NCBI RefSeq assembly: GCF_014055005.1
Contig: NZ_CP059570.1
Span: 186,001 to 250,000 of the forward strand
DNA length: 64,000 nt
Direction: 5' to 3'
Source of the DNA: Neisseria dentiae
GTDB lineage: Bacteria > Pseudomonadota > Gammaproteobacteria > Burkholderiales > Neisseriaceae
Below are positions 31,355 through 40,538 of the stretch, piece by piece. The notes beneath the pieces were generated by a model that was not told the DNA's origin, did no database searches, and saw nothing but the letters and a program-made list of their open reading frames with translations. Within the stretch, counting starts at the first letter, position 1; each line of letters opens with the position of its first letter. A program made the translations under genes and the position numbers.

Positions 31355-31843
31355 TTATTTCGCCAGCTCTCGATCGATTTCCTGATAGAGCTTGGCGAAA
31401 TCCGGTTCGCCGGCAAAGGTTTTCAGCAGTTCGCCTTTTTTATTGACGAAAAACGAAGTGGGGGCGACTTTTACGCCGAAGGCTTTGCCGGTTTTGCCGT
31501 CGGCATCATACATGACGGTAAACGGCAGTTGGCGGTCGGCGGCATAGTTTTTAACGCTTTCCAACGGATCGTAGGGCAGGGAAATGGCGATGATTTGGAA
31601 ATCTTTGCCGTGGTAGTCTTTGGCGGTTTGAATCAGCTTGGGCATTTCGCTGACACAGCCGGGGCAGGAGGGGTACCAAAAGTTAATCAGGGTAACTTTG
31701 CCCTGCAAGTCGGCATTGCTGACGGTTTTGCCGTTTAAGTCGGGTAGGGAAAAGGTGGTGGCGGGTTGGTTTTTCGGCCACAGCACGAAGGCAAGCAGGG
31801 CGGCGACAATGAGCGCGGCGGCGGCGGTGAGGATTTTTTTCAT
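31355..31843 (-). CDS. TlpA/ResA-like thiol-disulfide oxidoreductase
   Basis: The 162-residue protein has one N-terminal membrane anchor (about 3-22) and a thioredoxin fold with active site CPGC (C60, C63 in FWYPSCPGC) and cis-Pro in VAPTSFFVNKKG. These membrane-tethered reductases act in the periplasm, often in cytochrome c maturation or disulfide repair; the substrate here is unknown. Its ATG overlaps the stop of the thioesterase gene (ATGA), so the two are translationally coupled. Confidence 0.9.
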   Translation of the reverse strand: MKKILTAAAALIVAALLAFVLWPKNQPATTFSLPDLNGKTVSNADLQGKVTLINFWYPSCPGCVSEMPKLIQTAKDYHGKDFQIIAISLPYDPLESVKNYAADRQLPFTVMYDADGKTGKAFGVKVAPTSFFVNKKGELLKTFAGEPDFAKLYQEIDRELAK

Positions 31844-32238
31844 GATTCGGCGTATGTGTGTTCGGTTAAAAAGGTGAGCAGTTCGGCAGGCAGGTCGGTG
31901 CTGAGGCCGTTGGCGGCGCTGACGGGAACCAGCGTGATGTCGGCTTCGGCGGCGGTTTTGCCGGTGTCGTTGCGGCGGATAGTTTGGCGGAGCATAACTT
32001 GGCGGGGTTCGGCAGACTGGATACGGGTGGCGATATCCAGCGTTTGGCCTTCTTGTGCGGCACGCAGGTAGCGGATGTCGATGCGGGCAACCACCATCAT
32101 GATGCCGTCGAGCAGGCGCAGCAGGTTGTGCTGTTCGAAAAAAGCCCAGCGCGCTTCTTCGAGAAATTCGAGATAGCGCGCGTTGTTGACGTGGCCGTAG
32201 CCGTCGAGGTGGTAACTGCGTATGCGTATGCGGGTCAT
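31840..32238 (-). CDS. Acyl-CoA thioesterase, 4HBT hot-dog family
   Basis: The start is placed at ATG 32236-32238, giving a 132-residue product (MTRIRIRSYHLDGYGHVNNA). The upstream part of the open frame overlaps the neighbouring gene and has no protein-like character. The family motif DGYGHVNNARYLEFLEEARW holds the catalytic-type Asp. Members hydrolyse acyl-CoA thioesters; the specific substrate is not evident. First gene of a pair with the thioredoxin-like protein. Confidence 0.85.
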   Translation of the reverse strand: MTRIRIRSYHLDGYGHVNNARYLEFLEEARWAFFEQHNLLRLLDGIMMVVARIDIRYLRAAQEGQTLDIATRIQSAEPRQVMLRQTIRRNDTGKTAAEADITLVPVSAANGLSTDLPAELLTFLTEHTYAES

Positions 32239-32258
32239 GCGAAAGGCCGTCTGAAAAC

Positions 32259-32618
32259 TTAATTCAGGGTGATGGGCTGGAAGATTTCGCGGCCGAGCGG
32301 TTCTTGTTCCAAATCGGTCAATACGGTGGAAAGTTGGATGTCGAACCATTCGTTGAAGATGTCGGGATCCAAATCGGGCCACAGGCTTTCGTCTTCGCAC
32401 CAGTCGGCCAGCTCGGCGGCGAAAAGCTGTTCGTAGCGGCTTTCGATTTCGTCCCACACTTCGTCGGCGGTTTCGCAGGGGCGTACGAGATAGGAATTGG
32501 AATCGGCCTGCAAGTCTTCGAGGCGGATGTCTTCGGGGCTTTCGGGCAGTGATTGCAGCCAGTTCCAAAACGGCTCGAGGGGAATCAGGAAAAATACGCT
32601 GCGGTTAACTTCATACAT
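32259..32618 (-). CDS. Conserved hypothetical acidic protein
   Basis: A 119-residue soluble, strongly acidic and Trp-rich protein (LEPFWNWLQSLPESPEDIRL; ELADWCEDESLWPDLDPDIF). No signal peptide and no catalytic motif that I recognise. The ATG at 32616-32618 follows GGAGCACAG. It ends 20 nt before the thioesterase start, so it may share its transcript. Function unknown. Confidence 0.75.
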   Translation of the reverse strand: MYEVNRSVFFLIPLEPFWNWLQSLPESPEDIRLEDLQADSNSYLVRPCETADEVWDEIESRYEQLFAAELADWCEDESLWPDLDPDIFNEWFDIQLSTVLTDLEQEPLGREIFQPITLN

Positions 32619-32766
32619 GGCTGTGCTCCTGCAAATAGATGGGGGGAATGATATAGCAAAGGGGGGTGAAAATCTATAACGGCTCGGGCATCAGCCTGTG
32701 CGAATCTGCCGTTGGCGGCATATTTTGCGTGGCTGCTGTTGTGTTGCAAGCGGTGTAAAAATTTTC

Positions 32767-32794
32767 GGCCGTCTGAAAATGTTTTCAGACGGCC
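32767..32794 (-). terminator. DUS inverted-repeat terminator of rlmH
   Basis: GGCCGTCTGAAAA and TTTTCAGACGGCC form a 13-bp stem just after the rlmH stop (minus strand). Confidence 0.8.
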
Positions 32795-32811
32795 TCGGGT
32801 TGTGTGCCTGT

Positions 32812-33282
32812 TTATTCGCGGTGATAGGGGTGGTTGTGCAGAATCGATACGGCGCGGTAGAGCTGCTCGGTGAGCAGCACGCGCACCATGCCGTGCGGTA
32901 GGGTAAGGCTGGACAGGCGCATCATCAGGCGCGCCTGTTGCTTGAGCCGGTCGGTCATGCCGTCGGCACCGCCGATAACGAAACAGACGTGCTCGCCGTT
33001 GCGCTGCCAGTTTTCCAAATGGCCGGCCAGCTCTACCGATGTGGGGGCTTTGCCGCGCTCGTCGAGCACCACTAAAAATGCGCCGGCGGGGATGGCTTCG
33101 AGTATGCGTTTTTCTTCTGCGGCCATGCCTTGGGCGGCATTCACGCCGGCGCCGCGCTTTTCGGGTTTGATTTCTTTTAAGGTGTAGCAAACGTCGCGCC
33201 CGAAACGCTTGGCGTATTCGTTGACGGCCTCATCGACCCAGCGCGGCATTTTGGTGCCGACGGCCAAAACGGTGATGTTCAT
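32812..33282 (-). CDS. rlmH: 23S rRNA (pseudouridine-1915-N3) methyltransferase RlmH
   Basis: A 156-residue SPOUT methyltransferase. The start is set at MNITVLAVGTKMPRWV; the longer open frame upstream runs through a repeat region. Family marks: FLVVLDERGKAPTSVELA, CFVIGGADGM, SSLTLPHGMVRVLLTEQLYR and the terminal NHPYHRE. It methylates pseudouridine 1915 of 23S rRNA in the assembled 70S ribosome with SAM as donor. The length is that of E. coli RlmH (155). Confidence 0.96.
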   Translation of the reverse strand: MNITVLAVGTKMPRWVDEAVNEYAKRFGRDVCYTLKEIKPEKRGAGVNAAQGMAAEEKRILEAIPAGAFLVVLDERGKAPTSVELAGHLENWQRNGEHVCFVIGGADGMTDRLKQQARLMMRLSSLTLPHGMVRVLLTEQLYRAVSILHNHPYHRE

Positions 33283-33392
33283 GGTGGATAATCTTTCTGC
33301 CCGGCAAAATCTTGTTTGGTTGCGGTTGGCTTGATGGGTGATGTTTTCAGACGGCCTTGATAAGCGTAATGGCGGCGGATACCAAACAGGCC

Positions 33393-33586
33393 GAGACCTT
33401 TGCAAAATTCTTTGGGGCCGTCTGAAACATCCGGTTATCGTCATTCCCGCGCAGGCGGGAATCCAGCCTTAAAATCATCAAGTATTTTATTTCAATAACT
33501 TATGAAAAACGACTGGATTCCCGCCTGCGCGGGAATGACGGAATACAAACGTTTTCAAGTTAAAATTGGTTTTTTGCAAAGGTCTC
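33393..33586. mobile_element. MITE-like repeat with IS1106 ends and two dRS3 sites
   Basis: Ends GAGACCTTTGCAAAAT and (complement) GAGACCTTTGCAAAAA, extended outward by ACAGGCC on both sides, match the IS1106 terminus. Inside are a DUS and a 28-bp inverted repeat containing two dRS3 sequences (ATTCCC-N8-GGGAAT at 33443-33462 and 33517-33536), the classical neisserial intergenic mosaic arrangement. Confidence 0.8.
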
Positions 33587-33600
33587 GGCCTGTCGGCAGA

Positions 33601-33819
33601 TTAATAATGCGGCGGGATTTCGTCTGCCGGATTGTATGCGGCATCGTTGCCTTCGCCTCCCTTTTCTTGCAGGCGCCGGTAGAGCAGCCTGAGCTGTCCC
33701 TGCTGCAAATCCAACGCTTGCTGCATCTTGGCGACGGTGTTGCTGAGGCTGTCGATTAAATCGGCCTGCAACGCGGTTTGGATTTCCAGTTCGGTGATGC
33801 GGTTTTCGAGGTTTTGCAT
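33601..33819 (-). CDS. slyX: SlyX-family protein
   Basis: A 72-residue protein (MQNLENRITELEIQTALQAD) that is almost wholly a coiled coil with heptad Leu/Ile spacing, ending in the typical acidic/Pro tail with PPHY. SlyX is of unknown biochemical role. The ATG at 33817-33819 overlaps the antiporter stop (ATGA), implying translational coupling. Confidence 0.88.
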   Translation of the reverse strand: MQNLENRITELEIQTALQADLIDSLSNTVAKMQQALDLQQGQLRLLYRRLQEKGGEGNDAAYNPADEIPPHY

Positions 33820-35165
33820 CACAACACCATAGCGGCAATCCAGCCCGACACCATCAGCGGCAGGTTGTAGTGTAGAAAAGTGGGGATAACCGTGTCGCGC
33901 ATGTGGTCGTGCTGGCCGTCCACATTCAAACCGGCGGTGGGGCCGAGCGTGGAGTCGGAGGCGGGCGAACCGGCATCGCCCAGCGCGCCTGCGGTGCCTA
34001 TAATCGCCAGCGTTGCCATCGGTGAGAAGCCCATGCCCACGCACAGCGGCACATAAATCGCAGTGATAATCGGCAGGGTGGAAAACGAGCTGCCGATGCC
34101 CATGGTTACCAGCAGCCCCACCAGCAGCATCACAAAAGCGGCCATGCCTTTGCTGCCGGCAAACATATCGGCCGAGGCTTTCACCAGCGGCTCAATCTGG
34201 CCGGTAGCCTTCATCACTTCGGCGAAACCCTGTGCGGCAATCATAATAAAGCCGATCATCGCCATCATTTTCACGCCGTTGTTAAACACGGCATCGGCTT
34301 CGCCCCAGCGCACCACGCCGGCGGCCATAAACACGGCAAAGCCGACCATCGCGCCCAGCAGCAGCGAATCGGCCCATAATTGCACGGCAAACGACACCAC
34401 AATCGCCGCCAACGCCACCCAGCTGCGGTAGGCAGACATTTTCGGCTGCACCATCGCCTGATGGTTGGCCGCCACATCGGCAGAAGTATTTTGATAGGCG
34501 CGCGGACGGCGGTAGCTGAAAAACACCGCAATCAGCAGGCCGGCCACCATGCCCAAAGCGGGAATGGTCATGGCGTGAATCACGTTTACGTTATCCACGT
34601 TCAGACCCGATTTGTTGATGTTGCCCACCAAAATCTGTTTCAAGAAAATTTCGCCGAAGCCGTAGGGCAGCCACATATAGGTGGTAACCAGGCCGAACGT
34701 CATCACGCAGGCAAGCAGGCGGCGGTCGATCTGCATACGGTTGAACACCAACAGCAGCGGCGGAATAATCAACGGAATAAAGGCGATATGAATCGGAATC
34801 AGGTTTTGGCTCATGATGCTCATCGCCAAAAGAGCCAGCAGCAGCCCCCATTTGATGCTGCCGATGCGGCCGGGCACATTGTCGCGCACATGGTTGGCAT
34901 CCAAACGGCGGATAACCGCATTGGCCAGCGTTTGCGGCAAGCCCGAGTGGGCGATGGCCACGGCGAACGCGCCGAGCATGGCATACGAAAGCGCAATCTG
35001 CGCGCCGTTGGCCAGGCCGGTTTGAAACACTTTCATGGTTTCCGCCAAGCCCAATCCGGCCATCAGGCCGCCGGCCAGCGCGCCCAGCAGCAGGCTCAAC
35101 ACCACATGCACGCGCGCAAGCGACAGCGCGAGCATCACAAAAACCGCAATCACCACGGCATTCAT
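33819..35165 (-). CDS. Na+/H+ antiporter family transporter
   Basis: A 448-residue inner-membrane protein with about 12 hydrophobic segments. It starts at MNAVVIAVFVMLALSLARVH, preceded by GGAGAAACAG. Family features include SIMSQNLIPIHIAFIPLIIP and a C-terminal GTAGALGDAGSPASDSTLGP stretch followed by HDHMRDTVIPTF, as in the NhaC/YuiF-type antiporter-like family. It probably exchanges Na+ (or carries an amino acid such as histidine in some members) against protons. The open frame extends upstream to 35336, but that part is not membrane-like or conserved in flavour. Confidence 0.85.
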   Translation of the reverse strand: MNAVVIAVFVMLALSLARVHVVLSLLLGALAGGLMAGLGLAETMKVFQTGLANGAQIALSYAMLGAFAVAIAHSGLPQTLANAVIRRLDANHVRDNVPGRIGSIKWGLLLALLAMSIMSQNLIPIHIAFIPLIIPPLLLVFNRMQIDRRLLACVMTFGLVTTYMWLPYGFGEIFLKQILVGNINKSGLNVDNVNVIHAMTIPALGMVAGLLIAVFFSYRRPRAYQNTSADVAANHQAMVQPKMSAYRSWVALAAIVVSFAVQLWADSLLLGAMVGFAVFMAAGVVRWGEADAVFNNGVKMMAMIGFIMIAAQGFAEVMKATGQIEPLVKASADMFAGSKGMAAFVMLLVGLLVTMGIGSSFSTLPIITAIYVPLCVGMGFSPMATLAIIGTAGALGDAGSPASDSTLGPTAGLNVDGQHDHMRDTVIPTFLHYNLPLMVSGWIAAMVL

Positions 35166-35616
35166 ATCTGTTTCTCCACAAAATAACGGCGGCACAGCCG
35201 CATCAACATAAATTTCCAACCGGCGGGATTTTACCTGCGAGTTGAAAGGTTTACAAATTTTAAAGTCTTGTAAAACGCGGTGTGCCGCCGATGCGGTGCG
35301 GGATAAAACGGTTGTTGCCGGTAAAGTGCCTGCCAAGGCCGCCCGGTTTTGGGGCGTATGGATGTGTTTGCAACAGATTAGTAAATGTTTTAAATTAACC
35401 TAAGTAAAAATATTGCCAATTTTAGTAAACAATCAGATAATTCCAATATCCTGACGGCTGGAATTTTTGATATTCGGTATGTATAAAATCTTTCACAAGA
35501 TTTACGGTGCAGCCCGCAATAAATATAAACGGCCTGCAAGATAACTTCCAACGCAACGCTAAAAAATAAATACGGCCGGTATTTTAACCGGTTGTTTTAA
35601 TAAAAGGACTTTACAC
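35166..35616 (+). promoter_or_regulatory. Intergenic region upstream of pilus operon
   Basis: About 450 bp of AT-rich DNA without a gene, between the divergent antiporter and pilus operon. An extended -10 like sequence TATGTATAAAAT (35478-35489) is the best promoter candidate but has no good -35. The ribosome site AAAGGA is 10 nt before the first pilus gene. Confidence 0.3.
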
Positions 35617-36204
35617 ATGAAAACGGTAAAAAAACTCTTCGTACTCACCTCGACCGCAGCAACTTTGCTGGCTTCCGGCATGGCGGCGGCAGAAACCAAA
35701 ACAGCCGACTTCCACGTTACCATCCGCATCAAACCCGTTTGCGAAGTGGTAACCAACGGCGGCGGCGCCCCCACGGTAGAGGCAACCACGCCTTCTGCCG
35801 GTGCGGATATCGATTTCGGCGAATACTTCTCCAACCACAATACTGATGTTGACGGCCAAAGCAAAGCCGGCGGTTCGGACGGCATTGCCGTGAAATGCAC
35901 CAGAGGCACGCCTTACCAAATCGCTCTTACCCCCGCTACCGACAATAACAATGCCGGCGGCGGTAACATGAACGGTTTGGCCGGCACCGGCGCAGCCAAC
36001 GAAAAAATCGCCTACACCCTGTATCAAGACAGCGCCCGCAGCCAAGTGTGGGGCGACCAAAACGGTACCAACACCTTATCCGCAACCGGCCAAGGTTTTG
36101 CCCAAAATGTCAATTATCCGGTTTACGGCCGCGTGGCAGGCAACCAGCTCGACAAGCCGGTTGGCCGCTATGCCGACAAAGTAACCGTTTCCGTTATCTA
36201 CTAA
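35617..36204 (+). CDS. Csu-type pilin, spore coat U domain protein
   Basis: A 195-residue secreted subunit: signal peptide to about residue 25 (ASGMAAA before ETKTADF), then one spore-coat-U/SCPU pilin domain with paired Cys (KPVCEVV; AVKCTRGTPY), the typical GTPYQIALTP turn and the C-terminal beta strand DKVTVSVIY used for donor-strand exchange. It corresponds to CsuA/B, the major subunit of archaic chaperone-usher pili. First gene of the operon. Confidence 0.88.
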   Translation: MKTVKKLFVLTSTAATLLASGMAAAETKTADFHVTIRIKPVCEVVTNGGGAPTVEATTPSAGADIDFGEYFSNHNTDVDGQSKAGGSDGIAVKCTRGTPYQIALTPATDNNNAGGGNMNGLAGTGAANEKIAYTLYQDSARSQVWGDQNGTNTLSATGQGFAQNVNYPVYGRVAGNQLDKPVGRYADKVTVSVIY

Positions 36205-36224
36205 ACCGACAAGCCGATATACAT

Positions 36225-36950
36225 ATGGTATGGTTCACACATAAACCGGCAGGTTGGCTGTGCGGTTTGGCGTTGGGCGCTGCGGCGCTTTGCAGCCAAG
36301 CCGCCGGCCTGCAAATCAGCCCTACCGGACTTGCCCTGCCCGCCAAACAGCGGGCGGGTGTTTTCACTTTAACCAATACGGGCGCACAACCGCTTACCGC
36401 GCAAGTGCGCGTTTACCGTTGGGATCAGGACGGCAAAGGCAAAGACGTACTCACGCCCAGCCATGCGGTGGTGGCCAGCCCGCCCATGGTTAAGCTTGCT
36501 GCGGGCGGTTCGCAGCAGTTCCGGGTTATCCGCACCCAATCTGCCGGAGCGGCCGAAGAAGCCTACCGCTTGGTGGTCGACGAACTGCCCGCACCGGATA
36601 AACCGCAAAAAGGCCTGCAATTCGTATTGCGTTATTCGGTGCCCCTGTTTTTAAACCAAACCGAAAACCCCGAAACCGTGTTGCAGTGGCGCGCCCAAAG
36701 CACGCCCGACGGCAAGGTGCTGCTTACCGCCGCCAACACCGGCACGGCTCATGCGCAATTGAGCAATATTGCCGTAGAAAACGGCAAAAACCGGCACAGC
36801 CTGGTCGGCGGTTTGGCCGGATATGTGCTGCCGGGCAAAACCTGGCAATACAGTTTGAACACATCTGCCGCCGCCCTGCGCCAAGGTAAACTTTTTGTTA
36901 CGGTTAACGGCCGCATAATTCAACCGGAGGTTCAGTTTGCAGCCCGTTAA
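36225..36950 (+). CDS. Periplasmic pilus chaperone (PapD/CsuC-like)
   Basis: The start at 36225 (MVWFTHKPAGWLCGL) follows the pilin stop by 20 nt and gives a 241-residue protein with signal peptide to about residue 29 (CSQAAG). The fold is PapD-like: N-terminal domain QISPTGLALPAKQRAGVFTL, the conserved FRVIR strand, VLRYSVPLFL, and the small C-terminal domain. It stabilises pilin subunits and passes them to the usher. The upstream open frame is a shadow of the pilin gene. Confidence 0.9.
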   Translation: MVWFTHKPAGWLCGLALGAAALCSQAAGLQISPTGLALPAKQRAGVFTLTNTGAQPLTAQVRVYRWDQDGKGKDVLTPSHAVVASPPMVKLAAGGSQQFRVIRTQSAGAAEEAYRLVVDELPAPDKPQKGLQFVLRYSVPLFLNQTENPETVLQWRAQSTPDGKVLLTAANTGTAHAQLSNIAVENGKNRHSLVGGLAGYVLPGKTWQYSLNTSAAALRQGKLFVTVNGRIIQPEVQFAAR

Positions 36951-39477
36951 CGCTGCTTTCCCGCTCAAGCATATCGTTTCCGGCATTTTGCTGTGTTTTC
37001 TCCCCTTACAAATATCCGCACAGCCCAATCTGCCGGACGCGGCCGTTTATTCGGCCGAATGGCTGCCGGTTTACCCTCAGGTGAGCGTAAACGGCAGCGT
37101 TTCAGACGGCCTGTATGAATTCATTTCGCATAAAGAAACCCTGCTGGTTCAAAACAAAACCCTAACCTCGCTCGGCATCCGCATACCGCCCGAATTGTTG
37201 CAGCAGGCCCGCAGCATGGCGCCGCAACAGCCCCGCGACGGCACATCAGATTCAGACGGCCGCACCTCATCCGCCGCCGCTTCATCCGACACCGAAACCC
37301 CAACCGAAATCCCAGCCGAAGCCACTCCTGCCGAGCCGCCACATGATATTTGGTATGTGCTGGACAGCATTGCCCAGTTACAGATGCAATACGATGCCGC
37401 CGGGCAGGCTTTGGCGTTAACCGCACCGCTGGCGTGGCTGGATTTGCCGACCACCCGTATCGGCGGCCTGCCGCAACGGGCTTATCAGGTTGCCGAATCG
37501 GGTTTCGCAGGTGTGCTCAATTATGATTACAACGTTTCCCGCAACCACAACGGCGATGTCAGCCAAGGGCTGTTGGCCGAGGCACGTCTCACCACGCCCT
37601 TCGGCTATTTGAGCCACAATCAGCTTTGGAGCCGCCAAAGCCCGCAAGCCGGTGCCGCGTCGCCGAACAATGTCCGTTTGGACACTTATTGGCGCACGGT
37701 ATGGGCCGACAAAGGGTTGGTGTTGACTGCCGGCGACGTGCTTACCAGCCAACTGAACGGCTCGGGCAGTTCGCGTCTCGGGGGCATCAGGCTGGAACGC
37801 ACATACAGTGTGCAGCCGTGGCGCAATACCGCCCCGTTGTTTTCTTATTTGGGCGAAAGTACGCTGCCGGGCACGGTAGATTTATATCTGGACGGCGTAA
37901 AACAATACAGCCGCGATATTGCCGCAGGCAAATATGAAATCACCCTGCCGCCGGGCATCAGCGGCAGCGGCATGGCGCAAGTGGTGGCCACCGATGTGTT
38001 GGGCCGAACCGTTGTTGTGGATATGCCTTTATACGGCGGCAGCGGCCTCTTGGCCAAAGGATTGTCGGAATGGTCGCTGGAGGCAGGCTATCTGCGCCGT
38101 GGTTACGGTTTGGCCTCCGCCGATTACGGCAACAAACCGGCGGGCAGCGGCACATGGCGTTACGGCATCACCAATGCCCTAACCGTCCAGCTGCACGCCG
38201 AAGGCAGCAGCGGCTACCGCCAAATCGGTGCGGCATCCGGCATGGTGCTGGGTTCGTTAGGACAGTTAAACCTCAGCCATGCGCACAGCCGCCTTCAAAC
38301 ACAAAACGGCAGGCAGAGCAGCGTTTCTTTCAGCACGCAGAAAGGCGGTTGGTCGTTCGGCACGGGTTGGAGCCGAACCGACGGCCGTTTCGCGCATTTG
38401 AGCACCACGCTCGACCCCGCCGCCTATCTTGCCGAAGCTGCCGCCCCCGTCCGCACCGCATCCCTTGCCGTGGGTTGGAACAACAACCTGTTAGGCTCTT
38501 TTGCCCTGTCTTACCTGCACAGCAAAAAAGGGCAGGAAACGCCCGACAAGGTGGGCACTTTAAACTGGAACCGCAATTTCGGCAGCCGCACCAGCATATT
38601 TTTGAGTGCGGCCCGCAACTTCACCCCCGGCGGGCAGCACAGCCTTTACGGCGGCGTGTCGTTCAACCTCGACAAAGGCTATTTCTCCACGCTCAGCGGC
38701 CAGCGCGACAACGGCGGCGACAACAGCTACCGCGTTTCGGTCAGCAAATCTTCAGACGGCCTGAACAGCCCGTCGTGGAACATCGGCTGGCAGCAAAACG
38801 AAACACAGGGGCGGCGCAGAGGCCGTCTGAACGGCTTTATCAACTACGACACCCAATACGGCGATGCGCGCGGCAATGTTTACAACGCACAGGGCCGCAC
38901 CGATTGGAGCGCAGGTTGGAAAGGCGGGCTGGTGTGGATGAACGGCGGCCTGTTTGCCACGCGCACCGTCGACAACAGCTTTGCCGTTGTCAGCACCGAC
39001 GGCGTGGCAGACGTGCCCGTGTCTTTGTTTAACAACAAAGTAGGCCATACCAACCGCAAAGGCTTATTGCTGGTGCCCAATCTTTCGGCCTATCAAGAGA
39101 ATACGCTCGATGCCGACATCACCGACCTGCCGCAAAATATGGCAGCCGAGCGCGCTCGCATTTTGGCCGTGCCGTCCGAACGGTCCGGCGTTAACGTTAA
39201 CTTCAGGTTCAACCGCATGCAGGCCGCTTCGATGGTTTTGAAAAGCGCCGACGGGCAGTTTGTTCCCGCCGGAGCCGTTATCCGCCGTTCAGACGGCCTA
39301 CCGGCGGCCGTGGTCGGTTTCGACGGCCAAACCTTTATTGAAAACCTGGCGGCAGGAGAAAACCGCTTCAGCATCACCCTGCCCGATGAAAGCGAATGCC
39401 GCTTCAGCGCAAACTATCAAACCGGCCCGCATCAGGCCGACCTGCCCGATTTAGGTGAAATCATATGCACACAATAA
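36937..39477 (+). CDS. Outer-membrane usher of archaic pilus (CsuD-like)
   Basis: An 846-residue usher. It starts at TTG 36937 with GGAGG 7 nt upstream, overlapping the chaperone gene by 14 bp. A signal peptide is present. The N-terminal domain has an inserted Ser/Thr/Glu/Pro-rich linker (about residues 95-135). Then comes the 24-stranded barrel region with plug-type sequence (LGRTVVVDMPLYGGSGLLAKG, LEAGYLRRGYGL) and C-terminal domains ending DLPDLGEIICTQ. It secretes and assembles the subunits. Several DUS cores are in the coding sequence. Confidence 0.92.
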   Translation: MQPVNAAFPLKHIVSGILLCFLPLQISAQPNLPDAAVYSAEWLPVYPQVSVNGSVSDGLYEFISHKETLLVQNKTLTSLGIRIPPELLQQARSMAPQQPRDGTSDSDGRTSSAAASSDTETPTEIPAEATPAEPPHDIWYVLDSIAQLQMQYDAAGQALALTAPLAWLDLPTTRIGGLPQRAYQVAESGFAGVLNYDYNVSRNHNGDVSQGLLAEARLTTPFGYLSHNQLWSRQSPQAGAASPNNVRLDTYWRTVWADKGLVLTAGDVLTSQLNGSGSSRLGGIRLERTYSVQPWRNTAPLFSYLGESTLPGTVDLYLDGVKQYSRDIAAGKYEITLPPGISGSGMAQVVATDVLGRTVVVDMPLYGGSGLLAKGLSEWSLEAGYLRRGYGLASADYGNKPAGSGTWRYGITNALTVQLHAEGSSGYRQIGAASGMVLGSLGQLNLSHAHSRLQTQNGRQSSVSFSTQKGGWSFGTGWSRTDGRFAHLSTTLDPAAYLAEAAAPVRTASLAVGWNNNLLGSFALSYLHSKKGQETPDKVGTLNWNRNFGSRTSIFLSAARNFTPGGQHSLYGGVSFNLDKGYFSTLSGQRDNGGDNSYRVSVSKSSDGLNSPSWNIGWQQNETQGRRRGRLNGFINYDTQYGDARGNVYNAQGRTDWSAGWKGGLVWMNGGLFATRTVDNSFAVVSTDGVADVPVSLFNNKVGHTNRKGLLLVPNLSAYQENTLDADITDLPQNMAAERARILAVPSERSGVNVNFRFNRMQAASMVLKSADGQFVPAGAVIRRSDGLPAAVVGFDGQTFIENLAAGENRFSITLPDESECRFSANYQTGPHQADLPDLGEIICTQ

Positions 39478-40535
39478 ACCTGACTAGTCGCCCGTTTTCC
39501 GGCCGCCCCGCCAAACCGCGCATACTGCTTATCGCCCGGCTGTTTGCCGCAGCCTGCCTGCTGTTGTTTGTTCAGACGGCCCGGGCAAACTGCATGGCAA
39601 CCATGCAGGATGTTAATTTCGGCAATGTGGATTTGCTTAATCCCGACACGCTGACCACTCAGGCTACCGTAACTGTTACTTGTAGTAGAACCACTTGGCA
39701 GGATCAAACGTTTCATGTTTGTTTGGGAGTCGACGGTGGAAAAGCAGGGGGAGCCACCCAATTCAACCCCCGCTATATGTGCCCGAACGGCGCTTGCTCT
39801 GGAACAGGGAACCGGTTGGCATTTAACCTTTACACCGATGCCAACCATAATACGATTTGGGGTTCCTTCAAGTATCCGGCATTCCCCACCACTATTAATA
39901 TGGTCTTTGATTTTATGTGGAACTCTCCGTCTTCCCAATCTAAAACGGTTCCTGTATATGCCAAGCTGATAACCTCTTCATCCAATATTGCCGCTATTGC
40001 CGCTGGCCAATATACCAACGGCTTCACGTTAGGTTCGACAGGTCTTGCTTTCAGCGACTCCGGCCGTTGCGGTCAATATAGTGGTGATACCCGTACCCGC
40101 TTTCCGTTTACCGTTTCCGCCACCGTGGTAAAAAACTGCAATATTAACAAACCCAACAACATCGACTTCGGCACGGTGAATCCCGTCGACACCAATCTGA
40201 CAGGGAACACATCCCTCGGCGTAACCTGTACCAGCGGCACGCCTTACAACATCGGCTTGAAGCCGTCCAACAACAATACCGCCGGTGCGGGCGAAATGCT
40301 GCCCGTTACACCGGGCGGCGGCAATACCGACCGCATTCCCTACCAGCTCCGCTCGGGCAGCGGCGCCAACGGTGCGGTTTGGGGCAACACCGCCACCGCC
40401 ACACAAACCGGAAACGGCATAGGCGGAACGGGAACGGGGTCACTGCAAAACTACAATATTTACGCTACCGTGCCTTCCGCCGACTACCACTACGGCGATT
40501 ATCAAGACACCGTAACCGTGCAGGTTAATTATTGA
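39465..40535 (+). CDS. Csu pilus tip subunit, two SCPU domains
   Basis: The 356-residue product overlaps the usher gene by 13 bp. After a signal peptide (ending VQTARA, cleavage before NCMATM) it has two spore-coat-U-like domains: a diverged N-terminal one (about 39-195) and a typical pilin-like C-terminal one (about 205-356: VVKNCNINKPNNIDFGTVNP, TCTSGTPYNIGL, YQDTVTVQVNY). The size and two-domain plan match CsuE, the tip adhesin. Its N-terminal domain would carry the binding surface. The IS481 copy inserted 4 nt after the stop, so no further operon gene survives there. Confidence 0.88.
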   Translation: MHTINLTSRPFSGRPAKPRILLIARLFAAACLLLFVQTARANCMATMQDVNFGNVDLLNPDTLTTQATVTVTCSRTTWQDQTFHVCLGVDGGKAGGATQFNPRYMCPNGACSGTGNRLAFNLYTDANHNTIWGSFKYPAFPTTINMVFDFMWNSPSSQSKTVPVYAKLITSSSNIAAIAAGQYTNGFTLGSTGLAFSDSGRCGQYSGDTRTRFPFTVSATVVKNCNINKPNNIDFGTVNPVDTNLTGNTSLGVTCTSGTPYNIGLKPSNNNTAGAGEMLPVTPGGGNTDRIPYQLRSGSGANGAVWGNTATATQTGNGIGGTGTGSLQNYNIYATVPSADYHYGDYQDTVTVQVNY

Positions 40536-40538
40536 ATA

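Noticed and set aside
34380..35186. 268-codon plus-strand frame opposite the antiporter
   Set aside because: His/Gln/Arg-rich shadow of a membrane protein gene; no ribosome site or family match.
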